DNA of 64,000 nucleotides, from assembly GCF_012911975.1 (NCBI RefSeq), contig NZ_SMDQ01000012.1:54817-118816 (forward strand), given 5' to 3'. The position numbers and the translations under genes are program-made. The first letter of the stretch is position 1. Every line of letters starts with the position of its first letter. The notes beneath the pieces are model-generated. The model saw only the letters and a program-made list of their open reading frames with translations. It was not told the DNA's origin and did not search any database. Origin of the DNA: Nodosilinea sp. P-1105 (lineage in GTDB: Bacteria > Cyanobacteriota > Cyanobacteriia > Phormidesmidales > Phormidesmidaceae). Positions 1 to 7,563 of this stretch are shown piece by piece.

Positions 1-1916
1 TTCAGCCGGGTGGGGGTCTCTTTCACCAGGGCGATCGCCGCTTTGGGCTCCACCGCTGGGGTCAGGGAAATGGCTAGCTTGCCCGCCTTGGCCTGGCGCA
101 CCAGCAGGGCGGGTTCCCCCTTCACCACCTCCACCCGCGTCGTGGGGGAGTCTTCCCAGAACACCAGGGGATGACCCACCAGATCCAGCAGGGCCTGCTC
201 TTGAAATTTGTAGTTGTCGTAGCCGTAGCTGTAGTTATCCTGTACCAGGTTAGAGCAAATTTGAATGTCTTGGGGGGTGAGGTAATCAAAAGAGCGCAGC
301 TCTTGTTTGAGGCGCTTGAGGGCGATCGCCCGTCCCCGGCTCCAGCCCCCCTTGACGCTAATTTTTTGTTCCTTCGGTTGGAGTTGCCAGCTGTCATGGG
401 GATAAACGGTCAACAACCAGACCAGGCGATAGCTGGTAGCGGTGGCTTTGGTGGCCTGTTTGGGGGTAGTGGGGTTTAGCCCCATGAGCGCCGTCAGAGA
501 CAGTTCCCAGGGTTCCTTGGGTTGAATTAAGGTCACCAGGGGGTGAATGCCGGTTTTCTGGCGTAGCTCGGCGGCTTGTTGGCCGTAGGTGCTATCGGGT
601 TGTAGGCGGGCCAGGAGTTCCGCCATCTCCAGGGCAAACCAGTCATATCCAGCGGTCTGGGCGTGCTTATAAAACTGCCCCACGTAATTGGGCAGTCGCT
701 GACGGGCATTGTCCAGGTCCACCCAATAGAGACTGAGCATGTCAATCAGCGTCTCAAAGCTTGAGGCATTCTCTAGGGTGCTGACCGGAGTATTAGTTAG
801 ATAGCGCTTGGCCGTTGTATTGCCCTGCAACACCTGGGCGACTTTTTCCAAACAGCTATACATCACACCCATCCAGTGGTGATAGCCCTGGTCAGCAATC
901 AGGTGAGCATACTCTTCTGCCTGCTTTAGGCTGGTGGGGGAGCCCGCTTGAATCAAGGCCATCACCAGAAACAGCCCAGCCGTGCTATTGAAGTAAACCT
1001 TGCGCTTGCCGGTCTTTTTTTTCAGCCACTTTAGGGCCACAGTACCCACTTCGATGGTTTGGTCATAGTCCCCTTGCAAGCTGTTCAGCCACCCCTGCAA
1101 CAGCAGTGTCTCTTCCGGGGACTCCTCGGCTAATTCGGTCAAGGCCGTCTGGGCCTCCTGCAGATGGCCTCGGGTCAGCAGTTGTTCAATCCAGAGGTTC
1201 CTCAAGCGCTCGGAGACAGTGGCGTCGGGGCGGCTACACGCTTCCTGCAGTAGGGCAAAGGCATCCTCCGCTGGCGTGACGGTCATCATCGAGTTGAAAC
1301 AGAGGCTGCTGAGGGCAACTTCGTACAGGTCGGGAGTTTGTTTGAGGGTGACGAACCAGTCGCGATCGAAGGGATTGTTACAAATCAGTTCCATCACCTG
1401 GGTGATGGAAATAGCGTTAGAAGAAAACAGGGTGTTGTAGTAAGCGTCAAATTGGGCTGCCATGTAATCCCAGTCGACTCGGTACAGCCCGATCCGCACC
1501 TCCCGAATCAATTGATCTTGACTGTGAAAGTGGCGCTGGCTTTTGTCCCAGGGCACAGTTTGTATGGGCAGCTTTTCCTGCACCGCCTTGACCATGAACT
1601 CAAAGGTGCCCTGGTGCAGGGCGTCGCGGGTGGCCACTTCCACCAATAGGGGGTGACACTGCGGTGCATAACTACTGGCGGTGGTGAGCAGTCCTTGCTT
1701 AATCAGCCGATTAAAATGAGGATTAAGTTCGGCCAGGGTGACTTGTTGGCGCTGGCCACTGTGGCGCAGGTAAGCATTGAAGCAGTCCACCACTTTATTT
1801 TTGCCGACGGCGGCGTAGATCACTGAAAATAGCTGCACCAACTGCCGTTGTAGGTCGGGCAACTGGTGGTAACGATCAACGAGTCTGGCACGAACGGTCT
1901 CGATATCTTGAGCCAC
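1..1916 (-). CDS. Large helicase, probably SNF2 family, N-terminal part (runs off left edge)
   Basis: An open frame runs without a stop from GTG at 1916 to the window edge, giving at least 638 residues; an in-frame TAA lies at 1932-1934, so GTG 1916 is the only plausible start. Residues 1-130 look like a winged-helix or helical region. Residues 150-450 are a helix-rich TPR-like repeat zone. The last 150 residues contain motifs (KGGWSRGRAIALKRLK, LTPQDIQ, VGHPLVFWEDSP, VVKGEPALLV) that I associate with the accessory region preceding the ATPase core in roughly 1400-residue bacterial SNF2/DEAD helicases. No Walker motif is inside the window, so the helicase assignment rests on the accessory region only. 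Such proteins are thought to remodel protein-DNA complexes. No clear Shine-Dalgarno precedes the GTG. Confidence 0.65.
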   Translation of the reverse strand, partial: MAQDIETVRARLVDRYHQLPDLQRQLVQLFSVIYAAVGKNKVVDCFNAYLRHSGQRQQVTLAELNPHFNRLIKQGLLTTASSYAPQCHPLLVEVATRDALHQGTFEFMVKAVQEKLPIQTVPWDKSQRHFHSQDQLIREVRIGLYRVDWDYMAAQFDAYYNTLFSSNAISITQVMELICNNPFDRDWFVTLKQTPDLYEVALSSLCFNSMMTVTPAEDAFALLQEACSRPDATVSERLRNLWIEQLLTRGHLQEAQTALTELAEESPEETLLLQGWLNSLQGDYDQTIEVGTVALKWLKKKTGKRKVYFNSTAGLFLVMALIQAGSPTSLKQAEEYAHLIADQGYHHWMGVMYSCLEKVAQVLQGNTTAKRYLTNTPVSTLENASSFETLIDMLSLYWVDLDNARQRLPNYVGQFYKHAQTAGYDWFALEMAELLARLQPDSTYGQQAAELRQKTGIHPLVTLIQPKEPWELSLTALMGLNPTTPKQATKATATSYRLVWLLTVYPHDSWQLQPKEQKISVKGGWSRGRAIALKRLKQELRSFDYLTPQDIQICSNLVQDNYSYGYDNYKFQEQALLDLVGHPLVFWEDSPTTRVEVVKGEPALLVRQAKAGKLAISLTPAVEPKAAIALVKETPTRL

Positions 1917-2162
1917 GGTAAAGAGTGATGTTTAAGGGGCTTTGGGCTGATTGTATCGGTAATGGGGGAATGTTGTGGATCACTTATAACGCTAAAGGGA
2001 CTTAGATACGGGTTCAAACCCCTTACCATAGAGTTAGTTCGGTAGCGGCCTATCGAATTAAAGATGACGGTCTGAAAGGGTTTAGGGTTCAAGGTCAGCT
2101 CTGTCAAGGTGGTGGTACTTTTCCCGAAAACCCCTGGAACTAAGGGACTTCGGCCACAACCA

Positions 2163-2280
2163 CCAGGGAGTGAACTCCCTGGCTCACCGCAGAAGTCTGC
2201 TAAAGCAGACTGGAGAACGCCGCTCCCAATCCTCTTCAGAGGATTTCTGCTTTGAGCCTTGGACTTCTAGTCCTTGGCTC
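2163..2280. repeat. Cluster of four consecutive short hairpins
   Basis: Four perfect or near-perfect palindromes follow one another: CCAGGGAGT/ACTCCCTGG (2163-2182), AGTCTGCT/AGCAGACT (2194-2211), ATCCTCT/AGAGGAT (2229-2244) and GAGCC-tt-GGACT/AGTCC-tt-GGCTC (2254-2280). Each has a 2-3 nt loop. The first motif recurs near 47213-47232. Such hairpin strings occur in intergenic DNA of filamentous cyanobacteria. No coding potential is seen. Confidence 0.6.
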
Positions 2281-2330
2281 AGCGGCCAATCCGAGGGATC
2301 GACCCCTAAATCTGCCTCACCTTGACAGGG

Positions 2331-2384
2331 CTGGCAGAGCCCACTCTACGATCTAGCTGGTGGGCAGAGCCCACCTACGATCTA
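2331..2384. repeat. Two-copy tandem repeat of about 28 bp
   Basis: Two adjacent copies of a unit containing GGCAGAGCCCAC and CTACGATCTAG lie between the hairpin cluster and the dispersed palindrome at 2385. The GGGCAGAGCCC core is itself palindromic. Function unknown. Confidence 0.5.
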
Positions 2385-2475
2385 GTACAGATCCCAGGGT
2401 TCTGTCCTGGAATTACCCAACGTTCATCGCCAATGAGCCTAAGAGCCTGAGGATCTTGACGGACTGCACGGGTGC
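2385..2475. repeat. Dispersed palindromic element, copy A (degenerate)
   Basis: This stretch aligns with 14811-14903 and 35977-36064: GTACAGATCCCAGGGTTCTGTCC on the left, then AATGAGCCTAAGAGCCTGAGGATCTTG on the right. The right arm has drifted, so pairing is weaker than in the other copies. It lies just upstream of the nuclease gene at 2509. Confidence 0.6.
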
Positions 2476-2508
2476 CCTAAATATCACTTTCCCAAACGCG
2501 ATCGCCCT

Positions 2509-3144
2509 ATGGTTCAAGCCATTCCCGCCAATCAAGCTACCCTGGGTCAACTGAAGGCGGCCTTTGGCCTACAGCAGGTGGATGATCCCGCCTTTTTCCC
2601 GGAATGGGCGACCTCCACCACAGCCCTATCTGACCAGGAGCGCCAGGCCCTGGACCGGGTAAAGGCTAACTTTACTACCCTATGGGAAACCCCGCCACTG
2701 TTGGAAAATACCGTCAAAATGGTGGTTCTCGCCCCACTGCTGGATTTAGCTGGCTTTTATCGTCCGCCCTATCGGCTAGAAACTGAAACTGGCCTCACCT
2801 TGGAGATGGCCGATGGCAACCAGGTGATTCGGGGTCGAGTTGATGTGCTGGTGTTACAAGGGCGACTGTGGCTACTGGTGGTTGAGTCGAAGCGGAGTGA
2901 TTTTGCGGTGACAGTGGCGGTCCCTCAGGCTCTAGCCTATATGCTGGCTACCCCGTCCCCGGCCAGGCCAACCTTTGGACTGATCACTAATGGCAGCGAG
3001 TTTTTGTTTCTCAAGGCGCTGCGCCAGCCAAGGGCTGAATATGCCAACTCGCGTCTGTTTTCGTTGTTGAACCCTGGCAACGAGCTATACCCGGTGTTGC
3101 AAGTGTTGCAGCGGCTGGGGCCGATAGCTGTGGGGGCTCATTAA
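2509..3144 (+). CDS. HsdR-N-like PD-(D/E)XK nuclease domain protein
   Basis: A 211-residue protein resembling the stand-alone type I restriction enzyme R N-terminal domain proteins common in cyanobacteria. Visible nuclease-fold elements are RVDVLVLQ around residue 110, VVESKR around 125 (the ExK of a PD-(D/E)XK site) and PQALAYM (a motif IV-like glutamine). The usual conserved N-terminal helix, ENTVKMVVLAPLLDLAGFY, is present. There are no helicase motifs, hsdS or hsdM nearby, so this is not a complete restriction enzyme. It lies 111 bp upstream of a UvrD-type helicase on the same strand; a functional link is possible but unproven. No obvious Shine-Dalgarno precedes the ATG. Confidence 0.8.
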   Translation: MVQAIPANQATLGQLKAAFGLQQVDDPAFFPEWATSTTALSDQERQALDRVKANFTTLWETPPLLENTVKMVVLAPLLDLAGFYRPPYRLETETGLTLEMADGNQVIRGRVDVLVLQGRLWLLVVESKRSDFAVTVAVPQALAYMLATPSPARPTFGLITNGSEFLFLKALRQPRAEYANSRLFSLLNPGNELYPVLQVLQRLGPIAVGAH

Positions 3145-3255
3145 ACCAGATCCAAGGCCAGACCTGGAGGTCTGCCTGGGGGAAAACGCCAGATCTCGAG
3201 CTGGACTTGGGATAAGCAACGATGATTCGGTAGTGGTGATAGGGGAGTAGTTGTT

Positions 3256-5556
3256 ATGGCGATCGCGGCACCGATCGATCGAGAGGCCATCTTAGCGGAA
3301 CTGCGGGCCGGGTTGCGCCAGGGGCAGCAGGCTTTGGCCGACTGGCAGGGGGGGCGGCTGGCGGTGTCAGCGGTACCGGGGTCGGGTAAGTCTACGGGTA
3401 TGGCGGCGGCGGCGGCGATCGCGATCGCCCGTCACCAACTCCACCTGAATCGCCAACTGGTGCTGGTCACCTTTACCCGCTCTGCGGCGGCTAACCTGAA
3501 GGCCAAGGTGCGGGGCCATTTGCGGCGGTTGGGGTTACCCCAGACCAGCTTCACGGTCTCGACCCTGCATGGACTGGCGCTCACCATTGCCACCCGCAAC
3601 CCGGAACTCTCTAACCTCAGCCTCGATACCCTGACTCTGGTGTCTCCGGCCCAGAACAACCGGCTGCTGCGGGCCTGTGTGGAGCAGTGGATTGTGGCCC
3701 ACCCGGACCTTTACCAGCGACTGATTGAAGGGCGACAGTTTGACGGCGAAGAAACTGAACGCCTGCGACGGCAGTCGGTGTTGCGGACGGAAGTGCTGCC
3801 CGCTCTGGCCCACACCGTCATTCGGGAAGCCAAAAGTTCGGGGCTGATGCCCCAGGACCTGTATACCCTGGCCCAAACCTTGCCGGCCCAGGGGGACAGC
3901 TATGCCCTGCTCACCATCGCCGCCGGGCTGTATGACCGTTACCAGCACCTATTGCACCAGCGGGGTTGGATCGACTACGACGACATGATTTTAGCGGCCC
4001 TGCGCACCCTGGAGCTACCAGACAACCGGCGACTGTGGCAAGAACGGGTGTTTGCAGTGTTTGAAGATGAGGCCCAGGATTCATCCCCCTTGCAAAGTCA
4101 ACTGCTGACGGTGCTGGCGGCGCACCCTGACGAGCCAGACGGCGAACCGAACCTGGTGCGGGTGGGGGACCCCAACCAGGCGATCAACTCCACCTTTACC
4201 CCGGCGGACCCGGTGTTTTTCAATCAGTTTTGCGATCGCTGTCAACCGCACCACCGCCTGGTCACCATGGACCAGGCCGGACGCAGCACCTGGATGATTA
4301 TGGCGGCGGCCAATCGGCTGCTGCGCTGGGTCAACCAGGCCCAGGTGGCGGGGCCAGAAACCCCCTTTCGGGATCAGTTGATTCGGCCTGTGGAGGCGGA
4401 TGATCCTCAGCCCAATGCTAACCCTGCCCCCTTAGGGGATGGTCTGGAACTGGTGTCGCCCCCCACCGTCACCGATGCGGTTAAGCAGATAGCCCGGCGA
4501 GTGCAGGCCCTCTACCAAGACAATCCCGACACCAGCTTTGCCATTCTGGTGCGGGAAGGGCGCCAGGGCCAGTTCTTGGGCCATCTGCTGCGCGATCCAG
4601 AGCAGGTGGGAGTAGACCTGGCTGCCCTGGGTCTGCGACTCTATGACGTCGGCGAGCAGGATCGCCAAACCCAGGTGCCCGAAGAAATGCTGGCGATGCT
4701 GCGGTTCATTGAGCGGCCCCATTCCCCCGACTACCTGAAAGCTGCCCTGCGGGTGCTGGTGGATCGGCAAAAGGTGCCCACCCAAGATCTTAATGCCCTG
4801 GCCAATGCTCCGGAACAGTTTCTCTACCCTGGCCCACTGGATACCCCCCCCGATACGGCGGCCGCGCGCACCGCCCGCCGTTACTGTGTCAGTCTGCTGC
4901 GATCGCGCCTGGAACTGCCCCCCTACAGCCTGTTCTCCTTTATCGGTCTGACCCTGGGCTACAACCAGAGTGAACTGGCCACCGCCGACAAACTGGCCGC
5001 CCGGGTCAGCCAACAAATCCGCCATGACAATACTCTACCTGCCGCCATCCAAGTGCTGCAGGATATCGTCGGCTCCGAACGGTTCACGGCAGTGGAAACG
5101 GAAGACACCGAGGAGCTCTACACCCGACGGGGGCAGTTGACACTGATTACCATGCACAAGGCCAAGGGGCTGGACTGGGATGTGGTCTTCCTGCCCTTCC
5201 TCCACGACAAAACCATTCCCGGTACTCTGTGGGTGCCCCCCCAGTCCAACTTTCTGGGGGAGTTCACCCTGGCCGAAGTGGCCCGAGCTCAGATTCGCGC
5301 CTATGCCCACGGCACCGGGGCAAGCCCGGTAATTCCCGATACGATCAGCGCCTGGGAGCAGGCTAAGGACCTGAAAATTGCCGAAGAATATCGCCTGCTC
5401 TATGTGGCCATGACCCGAGCTAAACGCCTGCTGTGGATGTCTGCGGCCCAGCAGGCCCCCTTTACCTGGAGCAAGCCCGATAACCTGCAGCCGGCCACCC
5501 CCTGCCCCATCATCCCAACCCTACGACATTGGTTAGAGCATTGGCAGTCAGACTAG
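3256..5556 (+). CDS. UvrD/Rep-type superfamily 1 DNA helicase
   Basis: A 766-residue ATP-dependent 3'-5' helicase. Motif I GSGKST is at residues 42-47; the Walker B variant FEDEAQDS is near 270; GDPNQAI (motif III) is near 305; the motif V/VI region shows TMHKAKGLDWDVV near 632 and YVAMTRAKRLL near 715. The second RecA domain is interrupted by a 2B-like insertion as in UvrD and PcrA. The start is supported by AGGGGAG about 9 nt upstream. It is larger and more divergent than housekeeping UvrD, so it may be an accessory repair or defence helicase. It converges with the gene at 5558-5839, leaving only 1 nt between stops. Confidence 0.9.
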   Translation: MAIAAPIDREAILAELRAGLRQGQQALADWQGGRLAVSAVPGSGKSTGMAAAAAIAIARHQLHLNRQLVLVTFTRSAAANLKAKVRGHLRRLGLPQTSFTVSTLHGLALTIATRNPELSNLSLDTLTLVSPAQNNRLLRACVEQWIVAHPDLYQRLIEGRQFDGEETERLRRQSVLRTEVLPALAHTVIREAKSSGLMPQDLYTLAQTLPAQGDSYALLTIAAGLYDRYQHLLHQRGWIDYDDMILAALRTLELPDNRRLWQERVFAVFEDEAQDSSPLQSQLLTVLAAHPDEPDGEPNLVRVGDPNQAINSTFTPADPVFFNQFCDRCQPHHRLVTMDQAGRSTWMIMAAANRLLRWVNQAQVAGPETPFRDQLIRPVEADDPQPNANPAPLGDGLELVSPPTVTDAVKQIARRVQALYQDNPDTSFAILVREGRQGQFLGHLLRDPEQVGVDLAALGLRLYDVGEQDRQTQVPEEMLAMLRFIERPHSPDYLKAALRVLVDRQKVPTQDLNALANAPEQFLYPGPLDTPPDTAAARTARRYCVSLLRSRLELPPYSLFSFIGLTLGYNQSELATADKLAARVSQQIRHDNTLPAAIQVLQDIVGSERFTAVETEDTEELYTRRGQLTLITMHKAKGLDWDVVFLPFLHDKTIPGTLWVPPQSNFLGEFTLAEVARAQIRAYAHGTGASPVIPDTISAWEQAKDLKIAEEYRLLYVAMTRAKRLLWMSAAQQAPFTWSKPDNLQPATPCPIIPTLRHWLEHWQSD

Positions 5557-5557
5557 A

Positions 5558-5839
5558 TTAATCAATCCGCTCGATCTGCCACAAAATTTGGTTACCTTCC
5601 CGCCGCACTCGCGATACCGACCAGTTGCGCCAGGCCCAAAACTCGCCGCGACTGGTGACGGCACTGGGGTTGACATCCATCAGGTCTGCCAACTCGGAAC
5701 TGGTAATCAAATAGCCCTGCTTGGCAATCTCATCGGCAATTTGCAGGGTCTCCAACACATTGCGCAGATTGTCGACCCTGACTTCGCGGGGCAACAACTC
5801 AAAATTTTCACCCACTAGGGAAGTTCCAGAGTCCGCCAT
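5558..5839 (-). CDS. Small conserved protein, possible winged-helix fold
   Basis: A 93-residue protein of unknown function. Residues 30-70 (IADEIAKQGYLITSSELADLMD then NPSAVTSRGEFWAWRNWSVSRVRR) read like a helix-turn-helix or winged-helix segment, with AVTSR as the possible recognition helix. Similar short proteins occur in cyanobacteria, but I cannot name a family. Codon use matches the neighbours. Confidence 0.7.
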   Translation of the reverse strand: MADSGTSLVGENFELLPREVRVDNLRNVLETLQIADEIAKQGYLITSSELADLMDVNPSAVTSRGEFWAWRNWSVSRVRREGNQILWQIERID

Positions 5840-6163
5840 GATATCAAATATGATCCAAAGCTTAAAAACAAGCTAAATTCTACCCTTTGCCCAGGATGTT
5901 CGTCAGGATTCAGCTAAAGAATTATCGTAGTTCGTCATTAGTAAACCTTATGTAAACCCAACCTGGCGCTCCAGTACCACAGGTATCCACTCAAAAAGTG
6001 CAACGACATATTGCTAACCACAACGAAGTTTATCGGCCCATGAAGCTTCAGCGACGAAACTGGTCGCTTACAGTGGATTAAAGGACAATAGAAAAATATC
6101 TAGACATGGCCTGGCTTACGGGCCTAGGACAGTGGCTAAGTTCAGCCGAAGGAATGAATCCCG
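5840..6163. other. Intergenic region with no recognised feature
   Basis: This 324-bp gap separates the divergent genes at 5839 and 6164 and must hold both promoters. It is AT-rich at 5850-5960. I see no RNA gene, clear palindrome or good ORF. A 27-codon frame starting at 6106 overlaps the next gene and is not convincing. Confidence 0.4.
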
Positions 6164-6370
6164 ATGACTGCACCCAATGTTGTATTTGAACACCTCGAGG
6201 AACTAGAGAAGGCCGGCACGGTCAAAAGTGCGACCTATCGTGAGGAAGCGCTGATGATCTTGGCCGATCCAACCATTAGCTTGAAATGGCGACTGGCGAT
6301 CGCCGATCGGCTGAACCAGGCCAACCACGATCTGGCCCTACACACGGTTGGTAGTGAAGACAGCTATTGA
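6164..6370 (+). CDS. Small conserved hypothetical protein
   Basis: A 68-residue acidic, helix-rich protein. AAGGA at 6149-6153 sits 10 nt before the ATG and supports this start. The central segment ILADPTISLKWRLAIADRLNQA suggests paired amphipathic helices. No function is assigned. It is followed by a strong inverted repeat (6396-6442). Confidence 0.55.
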   Translation: MTAPNVVFEHLEELEKAGTVKSATYREEALMILADPTISLKWRLAIADRLNQANHDLALHTVGSEDSY

Positions 6371-6395
6371 GTAGGGGTTCTGCGGTGCACGGTCT

Positions 6396-6442
6396 ACGGT
6401 TCACGGTCTACGGCTCGCCTTAAACCGCTTACCGTGAACCGT
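6396..6442. terminator. Inverted repeat between convergent genes
   Basis: ACGGTTCACGGT (6396-6407) pairs perfectly with ACCGTGAACCGT (6431-6442), and a CGGTCTACGG direct repeat surrounds the left arm. It lies between a plus-strand stop at 6370 and a minus-strand stop at 6481, as expected for a bidirectional terminator. There is no T-run, so it may simply be a repeat. Confidence 0.45.
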
Positions 6443-6480
6443 GAATCGTAAGTTATATCTCCCGTCATTATTTTGTTGAC

Positions 6481-7356
6481 TCAACACTGGGCTTTCATCC
6501 AGTCGAGGCACTTCTGTAGCTGCTGGGTCATGGTGGCGGGGTCGGCGTGGTGGCGACGACCATGGCCGGGCAACACCCACTCAAACCGGTAGGCGGTCAG
6601 CTTTTCCATTGACTGAATCTGTTCTGACCAGGAATACCAGCAGTGGCGGCGGAAGGCATAAAGCTGGTGCAACCGCACCGACCAAGCCAGATGATCACCT
6701 GTGAACAACACCCGGTTCTCATACAGCAGGACGGTGTGCCCTTTGGTGTGCCCTGGCACCGGGATGATCTGTAGATCGGGGGCAAACTGAATCGGGTCGG
6801 TACCGTTCAGCGGCATCTCTACAGCCGCAGTGCTGGCACTGATGTCGTCGGTGTGAAGGATGCGATCGCAGCCAAAGTGGTCGTGAAACCGCTGGTGGTC
6901 AGCCACATCATCCCGATGGGTGAGGTACATGTAGCGCACTCCCCCCAGGGCCTCGATCTGCTTGACCAGGGGGGCCGCAAACCGGGGAGAATCCACCAAC
7001 ACGTTGCCCTCTTGGCGCCGAATTAAATAGCTGGCTGCCCCAAAGGATTTTTCCGAGTGGTAGCCGCAGTGGTCAACTTGCCCTGTAATCGGGATCGGGA
7101 AGCTGGCCTGGGCCGCTTTCATGTCCGTCGGCGGGTTAACAGTGCCAATCGATGCGGTGGGGCAGGCCAGCACAGCTTGTAGGGCAGCCAACCGTTCTGC
7201 CGCTGTTTGCGGCTGGTGATACACCGCTGACTGCCCGTCTTCGCGGCTGAAAATATCGGGGGCCATCCAGCGACAGGTGTCACAGTCAATGCAGGAGCTA
7301 TCGACGTAAATGTCGCCAGCTACGTTTTGCGATCGCCGTGCCGTTAGGTGAGCCAT
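6481..7356 (-). CDS. Ferredoxin / metallo-beta-lactamase fold fusion protein
   Basis: A 291-residue protein with an N-terminal ferredoxin-like module (C22, C25, C28 and C65-P, a four-cysteine 4Fe-4S pattern) and a C-terminal metallo-beta-lactamase hydrolase domain. The metal motif is atypical: T146-H-R-D-D-V-A-D-H154 instead of THxHxDH, with later ligands in PGHTKGH, TGDHL and LPGHGRRHH. The fused ferredoxin suggests a redox-linked hydrolase; the substrate is unknown. I prefer the ATG at 7356 (MAHLTARR) over one eight codons upstream (7380), because it fits the start of the ferredoxin module better. The gene is divergent from the TIR-WD40 gene. Confidence 0.85.
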   Translation of the reverse strand: MAHLTARRSQNVAGDIYVDSSCIDCDTCRWMAPDIFSREDGQSAVYHQPQTAAERLAALQAVLACPTASIGTVNPPTDMKAAQASFPIPITGQVDHCGYHSEKSFGAASYLIRRQEGNVLVDSPRFAAPLVKQIEALGGVRYMYLTHRDDVADHQRFHDHFGCDRILHTDDISASTAAVEMPLNGTDPIQFAPDLQIIPVPGHTKGHTVLLYENRVLFTGDHLAWSVRLHQLYAFRRHCWYSWSEQIQSMEKLTAYRFEWVLPGHGRRHHADPATMTQQLQKCLDWMKAQC

Positions 7357-7473
7357 GGCACTTCCCCCTATATTACCCATTGGTTTGAGTCTATCGCTGA
7401 CAGCAGCGATCGTGGGCCAGATGCAACGTTACGATAAAGACGATGACTGCTGCCTGATAGAACAGGTATGTCA

Positions 7474-7516
7474 TTAAGGGCGCTCTCATACCAAGTTAAG
7501 GGCGCTCTCATGCCAA
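7474..7516. repeat. Tandem duplication of a 21-bp unit before the TIR gene
   Basis: The 21-bp unit TTAAGGGCGCTCTCAT(A/G)CCAA occurs at 7474-7494 and again at 7496-7516. It lies inside a possible 32-codon N-terminal extension of the TIR gene, which is one reason to place the true start downstream. Confidence 0.8.
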
Positions 7517-7563
7517 ACTATTTGAATAATTTGGGTGTGCTTTACCTATGGGTCAGAAGTCAT

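Noticed and set aside
1970..2090. Possible tRNA (GGGTTCAAACCCC near 2010 resembles a T-arm)
   Set aside because: Only a 3-4 bp stem forms, no acceptor or anticodon arm fits, and the surrounding sequence does not fold into a cloverleaf.
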